The notes: generated by a model not told the origin, from the letters alone. 64,000 bases of DNA from Ferruginibacter sp. (GCA_014379625.1 JACMLJ010000028.1:62001-126000); one strand, 5' to 3'; positions 17,387 to 27,671 are shown, numbered from the stretch's first letter. Translations and numbers: made by a program.

Positions 17387-17494
17387 CTTAGTTTAAATGA
17401 CAGTATATACCCCGGCAGAATATTTAAATTGCTTGTGTATAATAAAGCATTTGACTATTTTTAACGTTTTAATATTCACCTCTAAGCGCTATTT

Positions 17495-18127
17495 ATGAAA
17501 GAAAACACCTGCCTGATACCCGGGCTTATAATCACCGCAATACTTTTTGTAACTGGTTGTAATGACAATCAATCCGAAAAGAAAATAACTGAAGATTCCA
17601 CCAAGACAACCAGGGCAAGTGAACCCGTAGCGGAAACAAAAAGAGGACCGGTGATAAACATAGGCGACACGGTTTCATTAAAACAGGTGGTGATTACGAT
17701 GAAGGATAGCGCTGCTACAATGCAGGGCGTTAGTACGAAACTGGGGGAGATTTATGGGGTAAAACTGGCGGCCATCATTAAAAAGAATAATTTACAAATT
17801 ACTGGCGCCCCGGTTGCCTGGTACAAAGGGCGCCAGGCCCCTTACTTTTTTGAGGCGGGAATACCTGTTAACAAAAAACCAGCTAAGTTACCGGCTGGTA
17901 CTTATATTAAACAAATAGGTATTGACAGTATAGTAGTAGCTCATTTTTACGGACCTTACGATTTGATACCCCAGGCATACGATGCATTGACGGAATGGTT
18001 AAAGGACCATAAAAAAAAGGTAAAAGGCGTTCCATACGAAGTTTATATCAGTGACCCTCTTGACGAAGCGGGCAAGCCAAAAGACCCCTACAAGGTTCAG
18101 ACAGATATTGTGTTTGCGTGGAAATAA
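17495..18127 (+). CDS. Lipoprotein with GyrI/SOUL-like effector-binding domain
   Basis: 210 residues. Lipoprotein signal with a lipobox ending VTGC (cysteine at residue 22), then a low-complexity linker of Glu, Lys and Thr, then a beta-alpha domain from about 65 on. The later part (LPAGTYIKQIG, VVAHFYGPYDLIPQAYDALTEW and a terminal TDIVFAWK) is the pattern of GyrI-like small-molecule-binding domains. Anchored most likely in the periplasm or outer membrane. Ligand unknown. Stands alone, divergent from fdx. Confidence 0.75.
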   Translation: MKENTCLIPGLIITAILFVTGCNDNQSEKKITEDSTKTTRASEPVAETKRGPVINIGDTVSLKQVVITMKDSAATMQGVSTKLGEIYGVKLAAIIKKNNLQITGAPVAWYKGRQAPYFFEAGIPVNKKPAKLPAGTYIKQIGIDSIVVAHFYGPYDLIPQAYDALTEWLKDHKKKVKGVPYEVYISDPLDEAGKPKDPYKVQTDIVFAWK

Positions 18128-18266
18128 AATACCAGGCCAGCCCCCTTCTCCCTGGTGCTAATACATTAAATCCGCTCCCTGTATTTTCAGTAGGTCAGGT
18201 TTTAATGCTTATTTTACAACGCTTCTTTGCAAGGCCGGTTGAAATGGGGATGAACAGGACTCTCTT

Positions 18267-19037
18267 TCAGGGGCCTGGACTGGCATTCATAATGCTATCC
18301 GTGATCCTCAGGTAAACTTTTTTAAGTTCCGGATGGTGAGACAGTACCCTGAGATGCTTGTCCAGGGTCATAATATCTTTCCTTATGGCCGGTCCTGTCT
18401 GCATTTCGCGTGGAAGATGGTACCTCAGCCTTAACGCGGTTTCTTCAATTAATGGTTGCAGCATTTTAAAATCAAGCGATTCTTTACTGCAATAATCTGC
18501 TGCGAGCGCATACAGGTGATTGGTGAAATTACTGACGATAACTGCGGCTACATGCAATTTCAGGCGTTGCTCATCGTTTGTTTCGGCTACCGTTGACGAT
18601 AAGGTGAATGCAAATTTTTCAATGATGGCCAATATGTCTGCCGAATTTCCGTCAATGAGCAGGGGAATATCCTGGTGCAATTCAAGGTTTTCTTTTCGTA
18701 AACTCTGGAGAGGATAGATTACCCCGTAATTAATAGAAACCATCTTTAATATGTCTTTTGAAAGGGAACCCGCAGTATGCACAATTAATTTATCTCCCAG
18801 GAAATAGTCCTCATGGATTTCATTCAGCGCCGCATCCGCCATAGCCACGATGTACACATCTGCAGTAGTATCCAGAATTTTAGGATCATTGGAAAACGCG
18901 CAACCCAGTTCCTTTGCAAGCAATTGAGCGCTGGCAATTTTCCTGCTTACTACCTGTATTATTTCGTGGTTCGCTTTTGCAATTAGTCTTCCGAATACGG
19001 TTGCTACGTTTCCTGCGCCAATTATCACTACTCTCAT
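18267..19037 (-). CDS. DUF2520 Rossmann-fold reductase-like protein
   Basis: 256 residues. N-terminal dinucleotide-binding motif MRVVIIGAGNVATVFG, then an F420-oxidoreductase/ProC-like Rossmann domain (YIVAMADAAL, LIVHTAGS, YPLQSLRKE). The C-terminal half is the helical DUF2520 domain (NFTNHLYALAADYC, LRYHLPREMQTGPAIRKD). Likely an NADP-dependent dehydrogenase of unknown substrate. In Bacteroidota this gene usually precedes the KdsC-like phosphatase, and here it is in the same orientation about 1.7 kb upstream of it. Its start is only 18 bp from that of the divergent hydrolase. Confidence 0.88.
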   Translation of the reverse strand: MRVVIIGAGNVATVFGRLIAKANHEIIQVVSRKIASAQLLAKELGCAFSNDPKILDTTADVYIVAMADAALNEIHEDYFLGDKLIVHTAGSLSKDILKMVSINYGVIYPLQSLRKENLELHQDIPLLIDGNSADILAIIEKFAFTLSSTVAETNDEQRLKLHVAAVIVSNFTNHLYALAADYCSKESLDFKMLQPLIEETALRLRYHLPREMQTGPAIRKDIMTLDKHLRVLSHHPELKKVYLRITDSIMNASPGP

Positions 19038-19042
19038 AATTG

Positions 19043-19050
19043 TATCTTTG
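19043..19050 (+). promoter_or_regulatory. TATCTTTG -7 box abutting the hydrolase start
   Basis: A perfect TAnnTTTG box ends 5 bp before the ATG at 19056, so transcription would begin at about the start codon. No TTTG is seen at the usual upstream distance. Either the mRNA is leaderless or translation begins at the next Met (19107). Confidence 0.4.
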
Positions 19051-19055
19051 ATAAA

Positions 19056-19901
19056 ATGAAATTAAAGCAAAAAATAGCAATTGGTTACATCAGGGCAAAA
19101 TTTAAGATGATCACCGTGGTATCAAAAAGGCTGGCTGCGGAAAAAGCATTCGATTTATTTTGTACCCCGTTTATGAAATCGAGGGTAAGAACACCTACGA
19201 TTTTTGAGGAGGCAGAACCAATGCATTTTGAGCTGAACGGACTAAAGATACATGGATTCAGGTGGAACCATGATCAACCCTATAAAATTTTGATACTGCA
19301 TGGTTTTGGTTCGGCAGCACATAAATTCCATCAATATATTTCCCCCTTGGTAGCAAAAGGATACGAAGTGCTTGCTTTTGATGCTCCTGCGCATGGCAGC
19401 AGTGAGGGTACCCGGGTAAATGCGGTACAATATTGCGAAATGATTGAAAAAGTATTGAGCCTGTACGGCCCGGTAAATGCCTTCCTGGCGCACTCTTTTG
19501 GCGGAATGGCGTTAAGTCTCGCAATTGAAAAATCGGTTCATACCGCCGATACAAAAATCGTATTGATTGCACCTGCCACAGAAACATCCACGGCGGTTGA
19601 CGCGGCATTTAAAATGCTGCAACTAAAAGATCCCGAAGTAAGAAAGGAATTTGATAAAATAATTTTTGAAAAAAGCGGGCAAAAAACGGAATGGTTTTCT
19701 ATAAAAAGAGCGATGCAAAATATCACGGCAAAAGTACTCTGGCTGCACGATGAAGATGATGATATTACCCCGCTGGCGGATGCCTTAACGGTAAAGGGTG
19801 AAAACTTCCCCAATATCCGTTTTATAATCACAAAAGGGCTCGGGCACAGAAAAATTTACGGCGATTTGAACGTAAAAAAAGAAGTACTTGAGTTTTTGTA
19901 A
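19056..19901 (+). CDS. Alpha/beta hydrolase
   Basis: 281 residues. Core features: LHGFGSAAHKF (oxyanion region), FDAPAHGSS, and the nucleophile elbow AHSFGGMAL with the catalytic serine; WLHDEDDDITP would hold the acid and GLGHRKI the histidine. Likely a cytoplasmic esterase or thioesterase; substrate unknown. The N-terminal helix ending AAEKAFDLFCTP is common in this Bacteroidota subgroup and supports either M1 or M18 (19107) as start. Confidence 0.88.
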   Translation: MKLKQKIAIGYIRAKFKMITVVSKRLAAEKAFDLFCTPFMKSRVRTPTIFEEAEPMHFELNGLKIHGFRWNHDQPYKILILHGFGSAAHKFHQYISPLVAKGYEVLAFDAPAHGSSEGTRVNAVQYCEMIEKVLSLYGPVNAFLAHSFGGMALSLAIEKSVHTADTKIVLIAPATETSTAVDAAFKMLQLKDPEVRKEFDKIIFEKSGQKTEWFSIKRAMQNITAKVLWLHDEDDDITPLADALTVKGENFPNIRFIITKGLGHRKIYGDLNVKKEVLEFL

Positions 19902-20129
19902 CCCCGCAGGGTTTAAAGGGCGGTTTCTACAAATTATTTTGATTTTTCAATTTTAAAGTAATATTGCAGTGTTGGTTGCCGGTAAAAATCTATGTGAAAT
20001 GTATAGTGTATATCCGGTACAACTTAGTATTGGTGCAGGTTTTGGCAGCCTCCTGGTGGTAAAAAACATTCAAAAAATAATCTGCTCCAAGTCCCTTTTT
20101 GGGAAAAGGCGCACAATATTCTGTTCATT

Positions 20130-22703
20130 ATGGCGAAGAATCTGTTAATTGTAGAGTCACCCGCGAAAGCTAAAACCATTGAAGCTATTTTAGGAAAAGA
20201 CTTTGAAGTAAAAAGTTGTTTCGGGCATATTCGTGACCTGGAGAAAAATGATATGGGCATTGATGTGAACAACAATTTTAAGCCCAAATATATAATACCA
20301 GCAGAAAAAGAAAGGGTGGTCAAGGAGTTGAAAAGCATCGCCAAAAAAAGTGATGAAGTGTGGCTGGCATCGGATGAGGACCGTGAGGGAGAAAGTATTA
20401 GCTGGCACCTGGCGGAAGTATTGGGCCTTGATCCTAAAACAACCAAACGAATTGTTTTTCATGAGATTACCAAACCGGCGATTGAAAAAGCGGTAAAAAA
20501 TCCCCGGATCATTAATATGAACCTGGTGGATGCGCAACAGGCAAGGCGGGTGGTTGACAGACTGGTGGGTTTTGAACTGAGCCCGGTATTGTGGCGAAAG
20601 ATTGGCATGAGCGGGGGCTTAAGTGCAGGCAGGGTGCAAAGCGTAGCGGTAAAACTGATCGCTGAAAAAGAAAGGGAGATCAACCAGTTTACGGCTACCG
20701 GTAGTTTTAAGATAGAAGCTTCCCTGGCGGCAACTGACAATAATAACAGGTCGGTAAATTTTAGAGCGGATGCCGGAAAATACGATCTGTCTGAAGACGC
20801 CGAAAAATTTCTTCAAACCTGTATTGGCGCTAAATATACCGTTAGAGAGATACAGGTGAAACCAGGCAAGCGTACACCAGCAGCGCCCTTTACTACTTCT
20901 ACCCTTCAACAGGAAGCAAGCAGGAAATTAGGATATGGCGTTAGCAAAACAATGCTGCTCGCCCAAAAATTATACGAAAGCGGTAAGATCACTTACATGC
21001 GTACAGATAGTGTAAGCCTCGGTGAAACTGCCATGGATGGTATTAAAGCGGAGATCAAAAGCAGTTATGGCGACAAATACCTGCAGGTGCGCCAGTATAA
21101 AAATAAAAATCAAAGTGCTCAGGAAGCCCATGAAGCCATACGGCCCACTTACATGGAAAATCATACTGTAAACGACCCTGAACTGAACCGCCTGTATGAA
21201 CTGATCTGGAAGCGCACCATCGCATCACAAATGAGTGACGCCGAACTGGAGAAAACAATCGCTAAAATTAATATCAGCACCAATAACCAGGAACTAACGG
21301 CAACGGGTGAAGTATTGAAGTTTGATGGCTTCCTTAAAGTGTACATAGAAAGCAGTGATGAGGAGGAGGATGAAACGGGTGAAGGCGAAGGTGATAGCAG
21401 GCTGCCTAATTTAACGCAGGGCCAGGTGCTAACATTTAACCAGATGACCGCCACAGAACGGTTTACCAAACACAGTGCAAGGTATACTGAAGCTTCATTG
21501 GTAAAAAAACTGGAAGAGTTGGGCATTGGCAGGCCAAGTACCTACGCCCCCACCATTTCAACAATTATAAAAAGAACCTATGTAGAGAAAAAAGACAAGG
21601 ATGGGGTAAAACGGAATTTCAGGATATTAAAACTGAAGAATGATGTGATAGAGAAAATAATGGAACAGGAAAATACCGGCGCTGAAAAATCGAAATTATT
21701 TCCTACCGATCTTGGCCTGGTGGTAACCGATTTTTTAAACCAGCATTTTACAAAAGTGATGGATTATTCGTTTACCGCGAATATTGAAAAGGAATTTGAT
21801 GAAGTTGCTGAGGGAAATATGCAATGGAGTAAAATGGTGGGAGATTTTTATACCCCCTTTCATACCGGCGTAGAACATACACTGGAAACTGCCGAAAGAG
21901 CTGTTGGAGAAAGAGTGTTAGGTGTGGATGAAAGCGGTAAACCTATAACCGCCAGGATGGGCCGCTATGGCCCGATGGTTCAAATAGGCTCGCAGAATGA
22001 TGAAGAGAAACCCCGTTTCGCAAAATTGAAAGCAAATCAAAGCATAGAAACGATCAGCCTGGAGGAGGCACTGGAGCTCTTTAAATTACCGCTTATTTTA
22101 GGCGAACACGATAACCTGGAAGTGAGCGTAAATATTGGCCGGTTTGGCCCTTATGTAAAATGGGGCGAACAATTTGTTTCTATTCCAAAAGGCGAAGATC
22201 TTTCGGTGGTTGACCTCAACAGGGCCATCGAGATCATCCATGCCAAACAAAAGGAAGACGCCCCAATTGCATGGTTTGATGAAAAGCCGGTCACCAAGGG
22301 TAAAGGGCGTTTTGGCCCCTTCATAAAATGGAACGACCTTTTCATCAATATACCGCGGGCTTATAATTTTGATACCCTTACCCAAAAAGATTGTGATGAA
22401 CTGATTGAAAAAAAGATGGAGAAGGAAGCGAACCGTTTTATCCGGCAATGGCCCGAAGAAAAGATCGCTATAGAAAATGGCCGGTGGGGACCGTTTATAC
22501 GTTTCGGTAAAAAAATGCTGAAGCTCACCGCCGGCGCCAATGGAAAATATACCCCCGACGAACTGGCCCTTATTGAACTGGAGGCGGTTAAGAAAATGAT
22601 CCTCACACAGGAGCCAAAGGCTTTTGACAGGAAAGCGACTGCCAGGAAAAAGCCAACGGCAAAGAAGGCTGCAACAAAGAAAGCAGTGGTGGCCAAAAAA
22701 TAA
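20130..22703 (+). CDS. topA: DNA topoisomerase I
   Basis: 857 residues. Type IA topoisomerase relaxing negative supercoils. TOPRIM domain at the N-terminus (MAKNLLIVESPAKAKTIE, then SDEDREGESI with the metal-binding acidic residues); active-site tyrosine Y289 in ITYMRTDS. Instead of the zinc fingers of E. coli TopA, the C-terminus carries four short repeats of the kind GR(Y/F/W)GP: GRYGPMVQIG, GRFGPYVKWG, GRFGPFIKWND and GRWGPFIRFG. It ends in a Lys/Ala-rich tail (about 22 residues) probably binding DNA or the polymerase. This architecture is normal for Bacteroidota. Confidence 0.97.
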   Translation: MAKNLLIVESPAKAKTIEAILGKDFEVKSCFGHIRDLEKNDMGIDVNNNFKPKYIIPAEKERVVKELKSIAKKSDEVWLASDEDREGESISWHLAEVLGLDPKTTKRIVFHEITKPAIEKAVKNPRIINMNLVDAQQARRVVDRLVGFELSPVLWRKIGMSGGLSAGRVQSVAVKLIAEKEREINQFTATGSFKIEASLAATDNNNRSVNFRADAGKYDLSEDAEKFLQTCIGAKYTVREIQVKPGKRTPAAPFTTSTLQQEASRKLGYGVSKTMLLAQKLYESGKITYMRTDSVSLGETAMDGIKAEIKSSYGDKYLQVRQYKNKNQSAQEAHEAIRPTYMENHTVNDPELNRLYELIWKRTIASQMSDAELEKTIAKINISTNNQELTATGEVLKFDGFLKVYIESSDEEEDETGEGEGDSRLPNLTQGQVLTFNQMTATERFTKHSARYTEASLVKKLEELGIGRPSTYAPTISTIIKRTYVEKKDKDGVKRNFRILKLKNDVIEKIMEQENTGAEKSKLFPTDLGLVVTDFLNQHFTKVMDYSFTANIEKEFDEVAEGNMQWSKMVGDFYTPFHTGVEHTLETAERAVGERVLGVDESGKPITARMGRYGPMVQIGSQNDEEKPRFAKLKANQSIETISLEEALELFKLPLILGEHDNLEVSVNIGRFGPYVKWGEQFVSIPKGEDLSVVDLNRAIEIIHAKQKEDAPIAWFDEKPVTKGKGRFGPFIKWNDLFINIPRAYNFDTLTQKDCDELIEKKMEKEANRFIRQWPEEKIAIENGRWGPFIRFGKKMLKLTAGANGKYTPDELALIELEAVKKMILTQEPKAFDRKATARKKPTAKKAATKKAVVAKK

Positions 22704-22743
22704 TTGCAGGCTACGATTGGGTACTATTTATTTTTACATTATG

Positions 22744-22768
22744 GGCCACCCATTGTTCATGGGTGGCC
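22744..22768. terminator. Hairpin between convergent topA and receptor genes
   Basis: GGCCACCCAT (22744-22753) and ATGGGTGGCC (22759-22768) make a perfect 10-bp GC-rich stem with loop TGTTC. There is no good T-run on either side, but position between two converging genes suggests a shared terminator. Confidence 0.6.
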
Positions 22769-22778
22769 ATTAAAGTAG

Positions 22779-25193
22779 TTAAAATTTATAACTGTATCCC
22801 AGTCTCACCACCTGCGTTTCATAATAATCAGTAGTGATATAGTTAAATCCATTTCCATTAATCTCTTTTTTTACACGCAGTGTTCCCAAAAGGTCACTGG
22901 CATTTAAAAACAATTCTCCCCTTCCTTTTTGAATAGCTTTTTTCACGCCCAGGTCTACTGAAAATCTTTCATCAATCTTTCCCTGCGGAATAATATCGGG
23001 TGCCAGGTAAATACTGGTGAGTTGTATATCCAAACTTTTTGGTAAATGAAAAATGCCATTCAATTTTATATTGCCGGAATAATTCGTTTCCTTGCCAGCA
23101 CTAAAGGCTGCCGGGATGGGGTACTTATTGATTACGGTAAATGCCCCGATGGTATTATGGTAACCATTCAAATTAATATTGAAAGAAAATAAGTTGGATA
23201 TTGGCTGGTTATATATTAATTCTATCCCAGTGTTGAAGGCATTTTTTGCATTTTGAAAAATATTGTAGATAATATTGCTTCCCGCAACAGTAGTGCCGAT
23301 ACGGGTAATAGCGTCCTTTGTTCTTCTGTGGTACAATGCGGAATAAAAATATCCTTTGCCCATATCGTTCTTGTATCCCAGCTCAAAGCTTTGCGTAAAC
23401 TGGGGGCGGAGCCCGGGGTTGCCAACCTTTAAGATTTCAGGCTCATCATATTTTGGGAAGATACGTATATCGCCTTCATCCGGCCGGTCTACCCGCCTGT
23501 TGTAAAAGAAAGAGAATTTACTTTTATCCGATACATTATATCCAAGGCGCAAACTGGGAAAGGGCTGCAGATAATCATAACCATCGCTGCTGTAAGTATT
23601 GTGATTGGGGTTTACCGTGTATTCAAGGTTAACATATTCAAGGCGCAATCCTGCTTCCAGTTCAAATTTTTTACTTTCAAATACATAGTTTCCATAAACT
23701 GCCGGTATGATCTCATTGTATTTAGCCCAGCCAGCGGCATTTACATCCAATGGCGAATTTTCACCAGGGAAAAAACGCATATTGGTTGGAATATAACGCC
23801 AGCGGAATTTAGCGCCTGTTTCGATCCTGCCTCGTTTTAAGGGACGTATATAATCAATATTAAGATCCGTTACATTTTCATCGGCAATCAGCATGAAGGT
23901 ATCCCGGCCCGTAAAGGCAGGCATTATATTGGTGAGGAAATATTTTTCATCCTCCCGGTGAAAAGTGTAGTTCAAACCAATATTTAAAAGATGCCCCGGT
24001 TGTTTAAATTTATGCTGGTAAGCCGCCGATGCCGTAGCCGCACTGTTCACCTCGTCTTCATAAAACTGCCAGAGCCGCATGCGCTGTGTTAGCTTAGCAT
24101 TAAAATAAGGTATATCACCATTGTCCCTTACATATTCGCTGCTGTACAAACCCGAAACGGTCAGTGAATTATTATCATCCATAAACCAATCCAATCCACC
24201 CTTTACCGTGCCTACGGTGGTGATCCTGTTTCTCTTTACCTGCTGCTTAATGGTATCGCCATTGTTGTAAAAACGGTCTGCAAATTCGTTCCTGTTGAGG
24301 GTTTTATTGTAGAGGTAATCACCTTGTAAAAAAAGATTGATCTTATTTTTCCGGTAATTCAGTGAAAGCGAAGGGTTAAATTTTGGCGTGTTTTGATATT
24401 GGGGCCTGATGGTAGGGTAATTTTCCTTTTTTTCCCTCAATGCACCCAGCCCCGTGGTAAGGCCGATCTTACCGTTGAATCCCTGCTTCCTGCTTTTTTT
24501 GTAGATGATATTGATGATGCCGGCGTTCCCGTTTGCATCGTATTTTGAAGAGGGGTTATTGATTATTTCAATTTTTTCGATAGCCGATGCAGGGATATTA
24601 TCTAAACCCGACTGGTTACCAAATCCCGTAAGTGCCGTTTGTTTACCATCCATTAATACCGTTACTTTATCACTCCCTCTTAATAAAACTTTACCATTTT
24701 CATCTATCGTTATGCCCGGCAGGTTTTTCATTGATTGTAAAACAGAGCCACCGCCCTGGCTGATATTATCGCTTACCGAAAATGTTTTCTTATCCATTTT
24801 ATCCGATAGGGTTTCGGTTGTGGCATTTACTGTCACTTCCTGCAGCGACCTGGTATCTTCCTCTATTTCAATGATTGACAGATCAAGATACTCACTCAAC
24901 CTGCCTACCAGTACCGGTATTTTTTTTGATTGATAGCTGGCATACGATATTTCCAGTGTGTAAGAACCCTGCTGGATATTGGCAATAGAAAAACGGCCAT
25001 CTTCATTGGTTACCGTGCCTGCCACGAAACTGGAGTCTTTTTCCTGCACTAAAACTGCATTTACATAAGGCAACGCCGTTTTATTGGTCTTGCTTTTTAT
25101 TTGTCCCGACAAAGTAACTTTTTTTACCTGGCCCATCATGATGGATGGAACCAGTATTGCACTTATAACTATTATATATTTCCTCCACAACAT
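22779..25193 (-). CDS. TonB-dependent receptor-like outer-membrane protein (paralogue A)
   Basis: 804 residues. Signal peptide ending MMGQ, then a carboxypeptidase-regulatory-like beta-sandwich (about 28-110, LSGQIKSKTNKTALPYVNAV and YTLEISYASYQSKKI), a plug domain (about 135-240: VLLRGSDKVTVLMDGKQTAL, IEIINNPSSKYDANGNAGIINI) and a long barrel ending VVRLGYSYKF. The domain order is that of the OMP_b-brl_3 group. No SusD partner gene is adjacent, so it is not a standard glycan system; iron chelates, peptides or other ligands are equally possible. Tandem with a paralogue and downstream of a two-component system on the same strand. Confidence 0.88.
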   Translation of the reverse strand: MLWRKYIIVISAILVPSIMMGQVKKVTLSGQIKSKTNKTALPYVNAVLVQEKDSSFVAGTVTNEDGRFSIANIQQGSYTLEISYASYQSKKIPVLVGRLSEYLDLSIIEIEEDTRSLQEVTVNATTETLSDKMDKKTFSVSDNISQGGGSVLQSMKNLPGITIDENGKVLLRGSDKVTVLMDGKQTALTGFGNQSGLDNIPASAIEKIEIINNPSSKYDANGNAGIINIIYKKSRKQGFNGKIGLTTGLGALREKKENYPTIRPQYQNTPKFNPSLSLNYRKNKINLFLQGDYLYNKTLNRNEFADRFYNNGDTIKQQVKRNRITTVGTVKGGLDWFMDDNNSLTVSGLYSSEYVRDNGDIPYFNAKLTQRMRLWQFYEDEVNSAATASAAYQHKFKQPGHLLNIGLNYTFHREDEKYFLTNIMPAFTGRDTFMLIADENVTDLNIDYIRPLKRGRIETGAKFRWRYIPTNMRFFPGENSPLDVNAAGWAKYNEIIPAVYGNYVFESKKFELEAGLRLEYVNLEYTVNPNHNTYSSDGYDYLQPFPSLRLGYNVSDKSKFSFFYNRRVDRPDEGDIRIFPKYDEPEILKVGNPGLRPQFTQSFELGYKNDMGKGYFYSALYHRRTKDAITRIGTTVAGSNIIYNIFQNAKNAFNTGIELIYNQPISNLFSFNINLNGYHNTIGAFTVINKYPIPAAFSAGKETNYSGNIKLNGIFHLPKSLDIQLTSIYLAPDIIPQGKIDERFSVDLGVKKAIQKGRGELFLNASDLLGTLRVKKEINGNGFNYITTDYYETQVVRLGYSYKF

Positions 25194-25250
25194 AGTGACT
25201 TAAATTTTGATGATTGGTTGATGAATGATATAATTTGTTTGAATAATTAT

Positions 25251-27671
25251 TTATAACGAATTGTCGAACTGTAGTTTTTCTTCAGCAGGTTTTTTTAATG
25301 TATTACCAAAGCGGTAGCTAAAACCAATATACAAAACCCTGGCATCGCGACTGGTAAGGGAAAACTGGTTAAGGTAGGAGGATTGCAGCTCCACTTTTTG
25401 TTTAAGCGTTTTAAACAGATCGGATACCGTTATCGTGGCGCTTAACTTCTTTTTGAAAAGATCCTGCCGGGCGCCCATATTCACAACAAAAGTTGGGTAA
25501 AATTTCCCCTGCGCTGTTTGTCTTGCAGAGCGGTAATTGCAGCTTAATTGTAACATGGTAACCGGGCTGAATGTAAAAGTACTGTTGAAATTAGTACTCA
25601 TGGTCACTATTGATTTGGTGGCCCCCAGGCCCAGGCTGGAAGCATTGATAGTATTATAGAATAAGTTGGCGCTCAAATTAGCGGAGAATATTTTAGTGGC
25701 TTTGGCAGACAATATAAATTCAAGCCCCGCCGAACGGTCATTGGATAGGTTTTCCCTGGTAGTCAACAGCACAGAATCATTGATGGGTTTGGTAACCGTG
25801 GTAAAACCATTGTATTTATACCTGTAATAAATACTGGGTACAAAACTGAAAACCTTGTTCTTCCACTGGTAGCCAAATTCTAAAGAATGTATATATTCAG
25901 GAAGTAACTTTGGGTTGCCCGCCCGCAGGTTCAAGGGGTCAACGATCTCTGTGAAAGGGTTTAAATCGTCACCATCCGGGCGGTTTACCCTGCGGCTATA
26001 ATTTAATTGTAATTCGCCCTTGCTAAGTTGGTACGCCAGGTGTAAAGTGGGGTAAACCTGAAAATAATTATTTTGAATAACCGAATCTTTTGTAAGCAGG
26101 TTACTTTTTGTAAGCGCTTCCTCCATACGCAAGCCCACCCCAACGCTAAATGACGCTATACTTTTTTGAAAAGTGCCATATAAAGCGTGTACATCTTCAT
26201 CATATAAAAAGCGGTTGGAACTTTGGAGGTCTTTAACAAATTTTTGGAGCAGGGGGTCATAATTTTCAACGTAAAAATCAATATCCTGTTGTATAAATGA
26301 ACCCGCATATCCCAATTCCAATCTTGAATTTTCACTGAGCTGCCTGTTGTAATCAATGGTAACCTGCTGATTTTTTTCTATTTGGTCCACCCAGTTATTA
26401 TCAAATAAATTCATTGTTGAAGGATAAGTGTATACATTACTGTAATAATTTTTTTCATCTTCGGTTTGCGAAGAAACTGTGGCTTCAATCCTAAGTTCAT
26501 GATCCTCTCCTTTAAATTTATGCTGCCAGTAAACAGTGGCGTCTGTTTCATTTTCATCTGAAGGGGCATGCCTTAACCGGTCAAATTTGCTTGTCGGCAA
26601 TTGATTCATATCCCTGAAATTTCTGCTGACCCTATTGTTCCTTGTTAAACTGGTGCTTAAAATACTTCCTGATAAGCCTGCACTGTTCTTATCATTTATA
26701 GTAAAATCAATTCCCGCATTCACTAAGTGAGATAGCGGCCTTGCTTTTGAACGGCTGCTTTCGGTGTAATAACCGGTTCCCTTACCGGTAGAATCAAAAA
26801 ATTCGCGGTTGGTATTGCCAAACCGGTTATACTCATCCTGCCTGGCACTATAGGTTGCAAATGAATTTAACCTGCCTTTTTTAAAATTGAGGTTGATGCT
26901 TCCATTGCTACGCTCACGGTTACCCGCATTTGCTGTTACACTGCCGGTGAAACCGGTTTTGATATTTTTCTTTAGCACAATATTGATGATGCCTGATGTC
27001 CCATCCGGCCTGAATCTTGCCGATGGATTGGTGATCACTTCAATCCGTTCAATGGTATTTGCAGGGATCTGCTGTAAAACCTCGGCTTTATTTTTACCCA
27101 TTAAAGGGGAGGGCCTTCCGTTGATCAATACCATTACATCACCGGACCCCCGAAGGCTCACATTTCCTTCGATATCGACTTCCACTGATGGTACATTTTT
27201 TAAAATATCGCTCACCGAACCCGATTGGGCCATGATATCCTGTGCCACATTATATACTTTCCTGTCGATAGAAGTATTGAGTAGTGATTTTTTGGAGCTC
27301 ACGCGTACTTCGTTAAGCATTTCCGCTTCAGCCTGAATTTCAATTATCCCGATGTCAGTAATGGGTTCATTACCTTTCACAATGATCTCCTTTTCTATTT
27401 TGGCAAAACCAATATAGGAGCAGTGGATAAGATAATGGCCTGTTGCGATACTGTCAAAATTAAATTTTCCCTTCTTATTGGTGAGCGCATAAGAAATCAA
27501 AGCAGGATTGTCCTTCCGGTAAATTTGTAAGGTAGCAAATTGTATGGGCTGGCGGCTTAGCCTGTCTATGATTGAGCCGGACAGTCTTGTAAAACTATTT
27601 TGTGCAGAAACTTCCCCGGCAATCAGTAATAATAATAATGATATTGTGATATTGCTGAGCCACATTTTCAA
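25251..27671 (-). CDS. TonB-dependent receptor-like outer-membrane protein (paralogue B)
   Basis: 806 residues with the same layout as its downstream neighbour: signal peptide ending VSAQ, carboxypeptidase-like domain (LSGSIIDRLSRQPIQFATLQ), plug (VSLRGSGDVMVLINGRPSPL, IERIEVITNPSARFRPDGTS) and barrel. The final part VLYIGFSYRF is followed by an extra 20-residue tail (GNTLKKPAEEKLQFDNSL), so the barrel end is not the protein end. The 57-bp gap to paralogue A suggests co-transcription. The two share motif order but are clearly diverged, so the duplication is old or they were assembled separately. Confidence 0.88.
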   Translation of the reverse strand: MKMWLSNITISLLLLLIAGEVSAQNSFTRLSGSIIDRLSRQPIQFATLQIYRKDNPALISYALTNKKGKFNFDSIATGHYLIHCSYIGFAKIEKEIIVKGNEPITDIGIIEIQAEAEMLNEVRVSSKKSLLNTSIDRKVYNVAQDIMAQSGSVSDILKNVPSVEVDIEGNVSLRGSGDVMVLINGRPSPLMGKNKAEVLQQIPANTIERIEVITNPSARFRPDGTSGIINIVLKKNIKTGFTGSVTANAGNRERSNGSINLNFKKGRLNSFATYSARQDEYNRFGNTNREFFDSTGKGTGYYTESSRSKARPLSHLVNAGIDFTINDKNSAGLSGSILSTSLTRNNRVSRNFRDMNQLPTSKFDRLRHAPSDENETDATVYWQHKFKGEDHELRIEATVSSQTEDEKNYYSNVYTYPSTMNLFDNNWVDQIEKNQQVTIDYNRQLSENSRLELGYAGSFIQQDIDFYVENYDPLLQKFVKDLQSSNRFLYDEDVHALYGTFQKSIASFSVGVGLRMEEALTKSNLLTKDSVIQNNYFQVYPTLHLAYQLSKGELQLNYSRRVNRPDGDDLNPFTEIVDPLNLRAGNPKLLPEYIHSLEFGYQWKNKVFSFVPSIYYRYKYNGFTTVTKPINDSVLLTTRENLSNDRSAGLEFILSAKATKIFSANLSANLFYNTINASSLGLGATKSIVTMSTNFNSTFTFSPVTMLQLSCNYRSARQTAQGKFYPTFVVNMGARQDLFKKKLSATITVSDLFKTLKQKVELQSSYLNQFSLTSRDARVLYIGFSYRFGNTLKKPAEEKLQFDNSL

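Noticed and set aside
26887..27336. 149-codon plus-strand frame opposite the receptor gene
   Set aside because: Low-complexity Leu/Ser/Thr composition produced by the complementary strand of a plug-domain region.
22779..27671. SusC/SusD glycan uptake system
   Set aside because: Both proteins look like TonB-dependent receptors, but there is no SusD-type lipoprotein gene beside them.
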